Of a DNA stretch of 64,000 nucleotides, positions 48,958-56,617 are shown piece by piece; the stretch's first letter is position 1; every line of letters starts with the position of its first letter. The notes beneath the pieces are model-generated. The model saw only the letters and a list, made by a program, of their open reading frames with translations. It had not been told where the DNA came from and searched no databases. Source of the stretch: Actinomyces sp. AC-20-1. GTDB lineage: Bacteria > Actinomycetota > Actinomycetes > Actinomycetales > Actinomycetaceae. The stretch covers positions 1 to 64,000 of the forward strand of contig NZ_JACJVC010000006.1 in NCBI RefSeq assembly GCF_023369555.1, in the 5' to 3' direction. Position numbers and translations under genes: made by a program.

Positions 48958-50388
48958 TCAGATCCGGTAGTCGCCGGTCTCTCCCACGGTGTGCACGCGG
49001 ATGGAGTTGGTGGAGCCGGGGGTGCCCGGCGGCATGCCGGCGACGATGATGATCTGGTCTCCCGGCTGGGCGAGCGACTTCTCCTGCAGGACCTCGTCGA
49101 CCTGCGCGACCATCTCGTCGGTGTGGCGGACCTCGGGGGTCTCGTAGGTGGACACGCCCCAGGACACGGAGAGCTGGTTGCGGGTCGTGCTCAGCGGGGT
49201 GAAGGCCAGCAGCGGGATGGGAGAGCGCAGGCGTGACAGGCGTCGGGCGGTGTCGCCGGACTGCGTGAAGGTCACGAGGTAGGTGGCGTCGAGCTGCTCG
49301 CCCATCTCCGCGGCTGCGCGGGTGAGGGCGCCGCCACGGGTCTGCGGGTAGGAGCCGAGGCCGGCGATGCGCTCGCCGCCGTTCTCCTCGACGTTCTCGA
49401 TGATGCGGGCCATGGTGCGCACGGCCTCGATGGGGTAGGCGCCCACGCTCGTCTCACCGGAGAGCATGACGGCGTCCGCGCCGTCGAGGATCGCGTTGGC
49501 GCAGTCGGAGGCCTCGGCGCGCGTGGGGCGCGGGTTCTGGATCATCGACTCGAGCACCTGGGTGGCGACGATGACCGGCTTGGCCTGACGGCGGGCGAGC
49601 TCGATGGCGCGCTTCTGGACGAGCGGCACGGCCTCGAGGGGCATCTCGACGCCGAGGTCGCCACGGGCCACCATGATGCCGTCGAAGGCGGAGACGATGT
49701 CGAGCAGGTTGTCGACGGCCTGCGGCTTCTCGATCTTGGCGATGACGGGGATGCGCACGCCGACCTCGTCCATGATCTCGTGGACGTCGGCGATGTCGTT
49801 GGCGTCGCGCACGAAGGACAGGGCGATGAGGTCGGCGCCGATCCTCAGGGCCCAGCGCAGGTCGTCGCGGTCCTTCTCGCTCAGGGCCGGGACGGAGACG
49901 GCGACGCCGGGCAGGTTGATGCCCTTGTTGTTGGACACGTAGCCGGGGACCTCGACGCGGGTGACGACGTCGGTGTCGGTGACGGCGGTCACGCGCACGG
50001 CGACGTTGCCGTCGTCGATGAGGAGGCGGTCGCCGGGGCGGCAGTCGCCGGGCAGGCCCTTGAAGGTGGTGGAGCAGCGCTTGACCGTGCCGAGGACGTC
50101 CTCGGTGGTGATCGTGAACTCGTCGCCCTTGTTGAGCATGACCTTCTGGTCGTTGACGAAGGTGCCCAGGCGGATCTTGGGGCCCTGGAGGTCGACGAGG
50201 ATGGCGACCGACCGGCCGGAGGCCTCAGCGGCGTCGCGCACACGTGCGATGAGGACCTCCTGGTCCTCCGCACGGCCGTGGGAGCGGTTGATACGGCAGA
50301 CGTTCATGCCCGCGTCGACCAGCGCCTGAACCTGCTCCGGGGAGTCGGTCGCGGGGCCGAGGGTGCACACGATCTTGGCTCTACGCAT
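48958..50388 (-). CDS. pyk: pyruvate kinase
   Basis: A 476-residue glycolytic enzyme converting phosphoenolpyruvate and ADP to pyruvate and ATP. The N-terminus RRAKIVCTLGPATDSPEQVQ, the catalytic IAKIEKPQAVDNL with its Lys, MVARGDLGVEMPLE and the C-terminal domain are all present. Its length is that of actinobacterial enzymes without the extra C-terminal domain. The ATG lies six bases after a TAGGCT box, so it is probably leaderless. Confidence 0.97.
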   Translation of the reverse strand: MRRAKIVCTLGPATDSPEQVQALVDAGMNVCRINRSHGRAEDQEVLIARVRDAAEASGRSVAILVDLQGPKIRLGTFVNDQKVMLNKGDEFTITTEDVLGTVKRCSTTFKGLPGDCRPGDRLLIDDGNVAVRVTAVTDTDVVTRVEVPGYVSNNKGINLPGVAVSVPALSEKDRDDLRWALRIGADLIALSFVRDANDIADVHEIMDEVGVRIPVIAKIEKPQAVDNLLDIVSAFDGIMVARGDLGVEMPLEAVPLVQKRAIELARRQAKPVIVATQVLESMIQNPRPTRAEASDCANAILDGADAVMLSGETSVGAYPIEAVRTMARIIENVEENGGERIAGLGSYPQTRGGALTRAAAEMGEQLDATYLVTFTQSGDTARRLSRLRSPIPLLAFTPLSTTRNQLSVSWGVSTYETPEVRHTDEMVAQVDEVLQEKSLAQPGDQIIIVAGMPPGTPGSTNSIRVHTVGETGDYRI

Positions 50389-50394
50389 GGTCTC

Positions 50395-50400
50395 AGCCTA
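50395..50400 (-). promoter_or_regulatory. -10 box TAGGCT of pyk
   Basis: Minus-strand TAGGCT ends six bases before the pyk ATG, with no Shine-Dalgarno. Confidence 0.5.
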
Positions 50401-50459
50401 CGGGACCGGGAAGCCAGAATCGAAGCGGTGCGAGCAGCACCGTGACGTTGGGACCTTCG

Positions 50460-51374
50460 TCACGCGGACGGGGGCGCCTCCGCCTCGACGACCTCCTCGG
50501 CCGGGTCCTGCCGGGCCCCCTCCCGGGCGATGACGTCGCTGGGCGGGCGGCGGGAGGCGACGACGTAGCCGACCAGTCCGATGAGCCCGACGACGACCGA
50601 GGTCCACACGTTCAGGCGCAGCCCGAGCACGTGCTCGGCCTCGTCGATGCGCAGGTACTCGATCCACACGCGCCCGCAGGCGTAGACCATGAGGTACGCC
50701 CAGATGAGCCGGCCCCCGACGGCGCCGTCGCGCGCACGCAGCCGCCTCTCGAGCCACAGGAGGAAGGCGGCGCCCGCGAGGTTCCACAGCGCCTCGTACA
50801 GGAAGGTCGGGTGGAAGAGCGTGCCGGAGGCGAAGCCGGCGGGCAGGTGGGCGTCGTCGATCTCCAGCCCCCAGGGCAGCGTCGTCGGCGCCCCGAAGAG
50901 CTCCTGGTTGAACCAGTTGCCGAGCCGGCCGATGGCCTGGGCGACGAGGAAGGCCGGGGCGACGGAGTCCGCGAAGGGCCCAAGCCTCAGGTCCCGCCGG
51001 TGCAGCAGCCAGGCGCCGGCGGCGATGCCCGCGGGGATCGCCCCCCACACGCCCAGGCCGCCGCGCCAGATCTGCGGGATGAGGGACAGGTCCCCGTCGG
51101 GCCCGAAGTACGCGTCCGGTGAGGACAGCACGTGGTAGACCCGGGCCCCGATGATGCCCAGGGGCACGGACAGCAGCGCGATGTCGTAGGTCGTGTCCTC
51201 GTCCCCGCCGCGGGCCCGGTAGCGCCGGTGGGTCCACCAGGCGGCGACGAAGATGCCGGTGAGCATGCAGAAGGCGTAGGCGCGCAGCGGGACGGGCCCC
51301 AGGTGCCACACGCCCTGCGAGGGGCTGGGGATGGACGTCGCCAAGGCGGCGACGGCAGCGTCAATGGGGTGCAC
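50460..51374 (-). CDS. lgt: prolipoprotein diacylglyceryl transferase
   Basis: A 304-residue membrane enzyme that adds diacylglycerol from phosphatidylglycerol to the lipobox cysteine of preprolipoproteins. About seven membrane helices are visible. The Lgt signature is AIGRLGNWFNQELFGAPT; conserved LLSVPLGIIGARVYHVL and the C-terminal GRLIWAYLMVYACGRVWIEYLR support it. The last 30 residues are a charged tail. The GTG start immediately follows the TGA of the trpC-like gene (TGAGTG), so translation is probably coupled. Confidence 0.95.
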   Translation of the reverse strand: MHPIDAAVAALATSIPSPSQGVWHLGPVPLRAYAFCMLTGIFVAAWWTHRRYRARGGDEDTTYDIALLSVPLGIIGARVYHVLSSPDAYFGPDGDLSLIPQIWRGGLGVWGAIPAGIAAGAWLLHRRDLRLGPFADSVAPAFLVAQAIGRLGNWFNQELFGAPTTLPWGLEIDDAHLPAGFASGTLFHPTFLYEALWNLAGAAFLLWLERRLRARDGAVGGRLIWAYLMVYACGRVWIEYLRIDEAEHVLGLRLNVWTSVVVGLIGLVGYVVASRRPPSDVIAREGARQDPAEEVVEAEAPPSA

Positions 51375-52199
51375 TCACAGGGCCTCTCGGTGGACAGCGT
51401 TGAGCAGGGAGGGGTGGGAGCCGGCGGCGACGAGCTCGGCGACGGACTGCTGGGGGTCGGCGGAGCGGATGAGCGCCTCGCCGACGAGCACGACGTCCGC
51501 CCCGGTCCTCGCGTAGGTCATGACGTCGCGCGCGCCCGCGACCCCGCCTCCGGCGATGCGGATGACGGAGGAGGGCAGCAGCTCGGCGACCTGCTCGAAG
51601 CGCGAGCGGTCCACGCGGCGCGAGGCGGGGTCGCGGGCGTCGACGAAGATCGCGCGGGCACCGGCCTCGACGGCGGTCAGGGCCTCACAGCGCGAGTGGG
51701 CCTCGACGACGGCGAGCATGCCCAGCGAGTGCGTGCGCTCGATGAGCGACTCCAGGACGATCGTCTCCAGGCGGGCGTCCAGCATGAGCAGGTCGGCGCC
51801 GTGGGCGCGCGCCTCGTGGACCTGGTAGGGGGTGACGACGACGTCGTTGACCATGACGGGCACGTCCACGGCCCGGCGCACGGCGTCGAGGTCCGCGAGG
51901 TCCCCGTGGGCGTGGGTGGGCTCGGTGACCACGGAGACGCAGGCCGCGCCCCCGGCCTCGTAGAAGCGGGCGAGCACGGCGACGTCGCCGACGCCGCTGA
52001 GGTCGGCGAAGGTGGCGGTGGCGCGCTTGACCTCGGCGATGACGGAGACGGCGCGCCCCTGGGAGCGCAGGGCCCTGGCGGCGTCGGCGCTGCTGGGGAC
52101 CTGGCGGGCGGCCTCGCGCAGGGCGTCGAGGCTCACGCGCTGCTCGCGCTCGGCGACGGCGGCGCGGGCCGCAGCGGCGAGCTCGGGGAAGTCGATCAC
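51375..52199 (-). CDS. indole-3-glycerol phosphate synthase homologue, catalytic residues missing
   Basis: A 274-residue TIM barrel clearly descended from TrpC, with EVK (56-58), the AGGAACVSVVTEP strand, PYQVHEARAHGADLLML and VVEAHS conserved. The catalytic lysine of the usual RKDF is Asn118 (MVNDV), the SPSKG phosphate loop is TATFADL, the VNAR asparagine is Asp187, and IAESGV is IAGGGV. Normal synthase activity therefore looks unlikely. It sits in hisF-hisI-trpC-lgt, the mycobacterial order but without trpE, trpB and trpA. GTG at 52199 has AGGAGG at six bases, so it is still well translated. Another function or early decay are both possible. Confidence 0.85.
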   Translation of the reverse strand: MIDFPELAAAARAAVAEREQRVSLDALREAARQVPSSADAARALRSQGRAVSVIAEVKRATATFADLSGVGDVAVLARFYEAGGAACVSVVTEPTHAHGDLADLDAVRRAVDVPVMVNDVVVTPYQVHEARAHGADLLMLDARLETIVLESLIERTHSLGMLAVVEAHSRCEALTAVEAGARAIFVDARDPASRRVDRSRFEQVAELLPSSVIRIAGGGVAGARDVMTYARTGADVVLVGEALIRSADPQQSVAELVAAGSHPSLLNAVHREAL

Positions 52200-52292
52200 G
52201 GTGCACCTCCTCGGGAGACGGCGACGTCCTGCGCTCCCATCGTCCTCGGTGGCGCCTCGGCCTGGCAAATCCGTCCCCCGGCCGGGTGGGGC

Positions 52293-52670
52293 TCAGGCGC
52301 GGGTGCCGACGGCGGCCCCCAGGTCCCCTCCGGTGAGGAAGCAGGTGCGTGCTCCCGTGTGGCAGGCGGCCCCGACCTGGTCGACCTCGACGAGCAGGGC
52401 GTCGCCGTCGCAGTCCAGGCTCACCGACCTGACGTACTGGTAGTGGCCGGAGGTGTCGCCCTTGCGCCAGTACTCCTGGCGCGAGCGCGACCAGAAGGTC
52501 ACGCGCCCCTCGGTGAGGGTGCGGCGCAGGGCCTCGTCGTCCATCCAGCCGAGCATGAGGACCTCGCGGGTGTCGTGCTGCTGGATGATCGCGGCGACGA
52601 GGCCGTGCTCGTCGCGCTTGAGGCGGGCGGCGATCGCGGGGGCGAGCCCGGTGGGGGCGTGGTCGGTCAC
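52293..52670 (-). CDS. hisI: phosphoribosyl-AMP cyclohydrolase
   Basis: A 125-residue zinc enzyme opening the adenine ring of PR-AMP in histidine synthesis. It has [32 protein letters not shown], the metal ligands in [11 protein letters not shown] and the paired cysteines in [13 protein letters not shown]. No HisE domain is fused. It begins with GTG, 49 bases after hisF, and 93 bases separate it from the trpC-like gene, which has its own strong ribosome-binding site. Confidence 0.95.
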   Translation of the reverse strand: MTDHAPTGLAPAIAARLKRDEHGLVAAIIQQHDTREVLMLGWMDDEALRRTLTEGRVTFWSRSRQEYWRKGDTSGHYQYVRSVSLDCDGDALLVEVDQVGAACHTGARTCFLTGGDLGAAVGTRA

Positions 52671-52719
52671 GGAGCGGTCTCCTTGGTCGGTGCGTCGGTG
52701 CGTCGGTCCGGGGCGGGTG

Positions 52720-53490
52720 TCAGCGCACGGGGTGGCCGGCGGCGCGCAGGGCGGCCTTGGCCTCGCCGACGGTCATAGTGCCGTAGTGGAAGACACTGGC
52801 GGCCAGGACGGCGTCGGCACCGTGGTCCGCGGCCACGGCGAAGTCCTCAGGGCGTCCGGCGCCCCCGGAGGCGATGAGCGGCACGCCCACCCGGCAGCGG
52901 ACGTCGTCGAGCATCTCGAGGTCGAAGCCGCCGGTGACGCCGTCGGCGTCCATGGAGTTGAGGAGGATCTCCCCGGCGCCCAGCTCGCAGGCGCGCACGG
53001 CCCACTCGACGGCGTCGATGCCGGTGGAGCGCCGGCCGCCGTGGGTGGTGACCTCGTAGCCGGAGGGGGTGCTCACGCCCTCGGGGCAGCGGCGGGCGTC
53101 GACGCTCAGGACGATGACCTGGGCACCGAAGCGCCGGGAGACCTCGGTCAGCAGCTCGGGGCGGGCGATGGCGGCGGTGTTGATCCCGACCTTGTCGGCG
53201 CCGGCCGCGAGCAGGGTGGCGACGTCGTCGACGCTGCGCACTCCCCCGCCGACGGTCAGCGGCACGAAGACCTGCTCCGCGGTGGCGGAGACGACGTCGA
53301 GCATCGTGGCCCGGCCCTCTGAGGAGGCCGAGACGTCCAGGAAGGTGATCTCGTCGGCGCCCTGCTCGTCGTAGCGGCGGGCGAGCTCGACGGGGTCGCC
53401 GGCGTCCCTCAGCCCCTGGAAGTTGACGCCCTTGACGACGCGGCCGTCCTTGACGTCGAGGCAGGGGATGACGCGCACGGCGACGCTCAT
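52720..53490 (-). CDS. hisF: imidazole glycerol phosphate synthase, cyclase subunit
   Basis: A 256-residue TIM barrel that with HisH makes imidazole glycerol phosphate and AICAR. The catalytic aspartates are in [13 protein letters not shown] (Asp11) and [21 protein letters not shown] and [13 protein letters not shown] are the phosphate-binding half-barrel motifs. hisH, hisA and hisB are not adjacent in this window. ATG start with AGGAG upstream. Confidence 0.96.
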   Translation of the reverse strand: MSVAVRVIPCLDVKDGRVVKGVNFQGLRDAGDPVELARRYDEQGADEITFLDVSASSEGRATMLDVVSATAEQVFVPLTVGGGVRSVDDVATLLAAGADKVGINTAAIARPELLTEVSRRFGAQVIVLSVDARRCPEGVSTPSGYEVTTHGGRRSTGIDAVEWAVRACELGAGEILLNSMDADGVTGGFDLEMLDDVRCRVGVPLIASGGAGRPEDFAVAADHGADAVLAASVFHYGTMTVGEAKAALRAAGHPVR

Positions 53491-53598
53491 GGGTGCTCCT
53501 GTCGTTCCGCCGGCGCCCGTGCGGTGGGCGCGCCCTCGGCTCGCGGTCAGGGTAGCGCGCCGGCGACGGCAGCCTGCCGACGTGTCCAGCGCCCTGTC

Positions 53599-54909
53599 CT
53601 AGGAGCCGGTGGGGGTGGCCGAGGGGGTCACGCGCACGACCTCGGGGCTGGCGGTGGGGCTGGGCGCGTCGCTGACGTCGGTGAGCGCGTCCTCGGAGAC
53701 GACGGCGAGGACGTCGATGACGACGGCGACCGGCTCCTCCCCACGGGCCTGGTCCGCCGGCAAGGACAGGACGACGCGTGAGCCGACCGTGACGTCGACG
53801 AGCAGTGAGGAGATGCCCGTGAGGGTGTCCGTCATCTGGATCGTGCCCGGTGCGACGTCCCAGCCGTAGCTGTCCGTGCGCACTGTGGCGTCGTTCCACG
53901 AGACCGTCTGGTAGCGGGCGACGACGGTGTCGGTGGAGGACACCTGGGGCCCGTCGCCCTCGATGAGCACGGCGGCCCTCGGACGGGTGGGGGCCGCGAG
54001 GCCGTTGAGGGAGACCGACATGGTGCCGTCCGGGTCGAGGACGGCGAGCGGCGTGCCCTCGGGCGGCTCACGGGTGGTCCCGTTGGCGCTCGTGCGCAGG
54101 ACGTCGACGACGGTGATCTCGGTGCAGAGGCTGCCGTCCGCCGCCTCGGCGGGGGCGCGCAGCACGAGGCGGGTGCCCTCGGTGGTGCCCTCGACCGCGC
54201 TGGCGAGCACCTGCCCCACCTGGGAGGCTTCGAGCAGGCCCCGGTAGAGCCGCGTGCCTGCGGCGGTGCCGGTGGTGTTGGTGCCGTCGGTGCCGTTGAA
54301 GACCGAGACGGACAGCAGGACCGCGTCCCCGCTGCTGACGGTGCGGCCGTCGCCCTCGAGGAGGACGTCGGTGAGGACGTCGGCGGGGGGCGCGGCCGAG
54401 GCCAGCAGGGAGACGACGGGTGTCGAGCCGAGCCGCCCGGCGACCTCGAGCACGTCGGTGAGGGGGGCGTCGGAGCCGACGGCGGGCAGTGACGCGGTGG
54501 CCGAGCCGAGGGTGGCGAAGGCGGTGTCCCCGGAGAGCCCACCGCCGCGGTGGGCCAGGCCGAGGGGGACGAGGACGACGGCCAGGACCGCGAGGACGGC
54601 GAGCGCGACGGCGGCCTTGCCACGCGGGCGGGGGCGGCCGAGGGTGGCGCCGATGGCGCGCTGGGCTCCGGTGACGGCGGGAGGCTCAGTCGGATCAGTC
54701 GGGGCAGTGGCGGCCCCGGGAGCCGGCTCCGGCCCGGCCTGGCGGGTGCGCTCGGCCTCCACCTGACGGGCTCGCTCGAGCTCGCGCAGACGCTTGCGGG
54801 TCATGGGCCTGCCATCGGGCGCAGGAGCGGGTAGCACGGGCCCGGCCTCCACGGGCAGCGTGGCGTCGCTGGGCACGGCGGTGCCCGGGGTCGTCTCGTC
54901 GTCAGTCAT
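53599..54909 (-). CDS. membrane-anchored protein with two FKBP-like domains
   Basis: A 436-residue protein. Residues 1-98 are charged and probably cytoplasmic, 99-118 form one transmembrane helix (KAAVALAVLAVLAVVLVPLGL), and the rest is outside. Two segments (about 180-271 and 315-405) follow the FKBP prolyl-isomerase pattern: GDAVLLSVSVFNG...EGTRLVLRAP...ITVVDVL and TDTVVARYQTVSWND...VGSRVVLSLPA...VVIDVLAVV. The aromatic active-site residues are mostly absent, so isomerase activity is doubtful. FKBP genes commonly neighbour pafA in Actinobacteria, which supports the assignment. The C-terminus is a Ser/Thr/Pro tail. Confidence 0.65.
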   Translation of the reverse strand: MTDDETTPGTAVPSDATLPVEAGPVLPAPAPDGRPMTRKRLRELERARQVEAERTRQAGPEPAPGAATAPTDPTEPPAVTGAQRAIGATLGRPRPRGKAAVALAVLAVLAVVLVPLGLAHRGGGLSGDTAFATLGSATASLPAVGSDAPLTDVLEVAGRLGSTPVVSLLASAAPPADVLTDVLLEGDGRTVSSGDAVLLSVSVFNGTDGTNTTGTAAGTRLYRGLLEASQVGQVLASAVEGTTEGTRLVLRAPAEAADGSLCTEITVVDVLRTSANGTTREPPEGTPLAVLDPDGTMSVSLNGLAAPTRPRAAVLIEGDGPQVSSTDTVVARYQTVSWNDATVRTDSYGWDVAPGTIQMTDTLTGISSLLVDVTVGSRVVLSLPADQARGEEPVAVVIDVLAVVSEDALTDVSDAPSPTASPEVVRVTPSATPTGS

Positions 54910-54958
54910 GAGGTCACCGAGTATGTCAGACGTCCACTGTCACGGCCCGTGCCGCCCC

Positions 54959-56383
54959 TCAGACGCCGGCGGGCACCTGCCCGTCCCGGGCCGCGGCCAG
55001 GGCGTCCATCGTCTCCAGCAGGGCGTCGACCCGCGCGTCGGTTGCGGCGAGGGGGTCGCGCAGGGCGACCGGGGCCGTGCGCCCGTCGTCCAGCTTGAGG
55101 TTGACCCAGTCCGCGGTGAGGTCGAGGCGCAGGTCCTCGGCCCGGCCGATGGCGGTGCCGCGCAGGTGGGCCCGGGTGGTGGCCGGCGGGACCCGCGTGG
55201 CGGTCTCGCAGGCGGCCTCGGGGACCCAGCGTCGCAGCAGGCCGGCGGCCTCCAGGCGTCCGCGCAGCCCGTCGGTGGCGGACACGTCGTGGTAGGCCAG
55301 CGCCAGGCGGGCGACCCGGGGGTCGTCCAGGCCGGCTCCTGCGCGCTGCGCGTAGCGGGTGAGCAGCTGGTGCTTGGCAGCCCAGTCCAGCTCGGTGGCG
55401 ACGTCCTGGGGACGCTGGTGGCGCACGGCGCTCAGGCCCCGCTCCCACAGGTCCAGGACGTCGCGGTGCAGCGGCGTCAGGTCGCTGCCGTGCCCGTGCC
55501 GGCTCACGCGCGCCAGGTGCTCCTCCTGCAGGTCGAGGGGGGTGATGGTGCGCCCGTCCGCGAGCTCGAGGAGCACGGTGCCGGTGAGGTCGTGGCAGGT
55601 GTCGCGGATCGCGCGCATGGGCTGGGAGAGCTGGAGGTCCGTGAGGGAGCCGCCCTCCTCGAGGTAGGACAGCAGCAGGTCCATCTGCCCGGTCTTGAGC
55701 AGCGTGGAGCCCTGGGCGATGTTCGAGTCCCCGACGATGACGTGCATGCGCCGGTAGCGCTCGGCGTCGGCGTGGGGCTCGTCGCGGGTGTTGATGAGGG
55801 GGCGCGAGCGGGTGGTGGCGGAGGAGACGGCGTCCTCCATCTGGTCGGCGCGCTGGGAGAAGACGTAGCGCGCGCCGCTGCCGTCCGGCGCGTCCATGAC
55901 GTGCCCGGCGCCGACGAGGACCTGGCGGGTGACGAGGTGGGCCACGAGGGTGCGGGCGTCGTTCCAGAAGCCTCCGCGACGTCGCACGAGGTAGTTCTCG
56001 TGGCAGCCGAAGCCACTGCCCTGGGCGTCGAGGTTGTTCTTGAGCAGGTGGATGCGGCCGGGCACGCCCTGCTCGGTCAGGCGGTCGTTGGCCTGCTGCG
56101 CCAGGCGCGCCATGCGGATCTCACCGGCCCGGTCCTGGGCGAGCAGGTCCTCGAGGCGGTCGCACTCGGCGGTGGCGTACTCGGGGTGGGAGCCGACGTC
56201 GAGGTAGAGACGGGCGCCGGAGCGGGTGAAGACGTTGGAGGAGCGGCCCCGGGCGACGACGGGGGCGAAGAGCTCGCGGGCGGCGTGGTCCGCGTCGAGC
56301 GGCGGCACTCCCCCGGTGGTGGAGGCGCAGGTGATGCCGTACTCCGTCTCGATGCCGATGACGCGACGCGCCGGGGCCGTCAC
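54959..56383 (-). CDS. pafA: Pup-protein ligase
   Basis: A 474-residue glutamine-synthetase-like ligase that joins the C-terminal glutamate of Pup to substrate lysines using ATP. The start RRVIGIETEYGITCAS holds the catalytic GIETEYG motif; LYLDVGSHPEYATAEC, HLLKNNLDAQGSGFGCHENYLV and INTRDEPHAD are conserved. Compared with Dop it lacks the loop after the first strand. The GTG start lies one base after the pup stop, so the two are coupled. Confidence 0.96.
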   Translation of the reverse strand: MTAPARRVIGIETEYGITCASTTGGVPPLDADHAARELFAPVVARGRSSNVFTRSGARLYLDVGSHPEYATAECDRLEDLLAQDRAGEIRMARLAQQANDRLTEQGVPGRIHLLKNNLDAQGSGFGCHENYLVRRRGGFWNDARTLVAHLVTRQVLVGAGHVMDAPDGSGARYVFSQRADQMEDAVSSATTRSRPLINTRDEPHADAERYRRMHVIVGDSNIAQGSTLLKTGQMDLLLSYLEEGGSLTDLQLSQPMRAIRDTCHDLTGTVLLELADGRTITPLDLQEEHLARVSRHGHGSDLTPLHRDVLDLWERGLSAVRHQRPQDVATELDWAAKHQLLTRYAQRAGAGLDDPRVARLALAYHDVSATDGLRGRLEAAGLLRRWVPEAACETATRVPPATTRAHLRGTAIGRAEDLRLDLTADWVNLKLDDGRTAPVALRDPLAATDARVDALLETMDALAAARDGQVPAGV

Positions 56384-56384
56384 G

Positions 56385-56570
56385 TCACTCGCCGCCCTTC
56401 TGCACGAAGCCCTGGACGAAGGCGGCGGCGTTGGTCTCCAGGACGGCGTCGATCTCGTCGAGGATGTCGTCGACGCCGGTGACCTGGACCTGGCCGGCGG
56501 TGGCGGGGCCGAGGTCGCCCGTGTCCTCGGCGGGGCCGCCGGTGGGCTGGATCTGCTCGTTGAGGCTCAT
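56385..56570 (-). CDS. pup: prokaryotic ubiquitin-like protein Pup
   Basis: A 61-residue, largely disordered protein attached to substrate lysines. The C-terminal half has the helix-forming VDDILDEIDAVLETNAAAFV and ends FVQKGGE. Ending in Glu rather than Gln means it is ready for ligation without deamidation by Dop. The N-terminus is short and acidic. No RBS stronger than TGACCC is seen. It lies 47 bases after dop and one base before pafA; the proteasome genes prcB and prcA, usual here, are absent. Confidence 0.95.
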   Translation of the reverse strand: MSLNEQIQPTGGPAEDTGDLGPATAGQVQVTGVDDILDEIDAVLETNAAAFVQGFVQKGGE

Positions 56571-56617
56571 GGGGTCAGTCTTCCTCCGGTGGTGGTGCGG
56601 GGCCCAATCGGGTCGGG

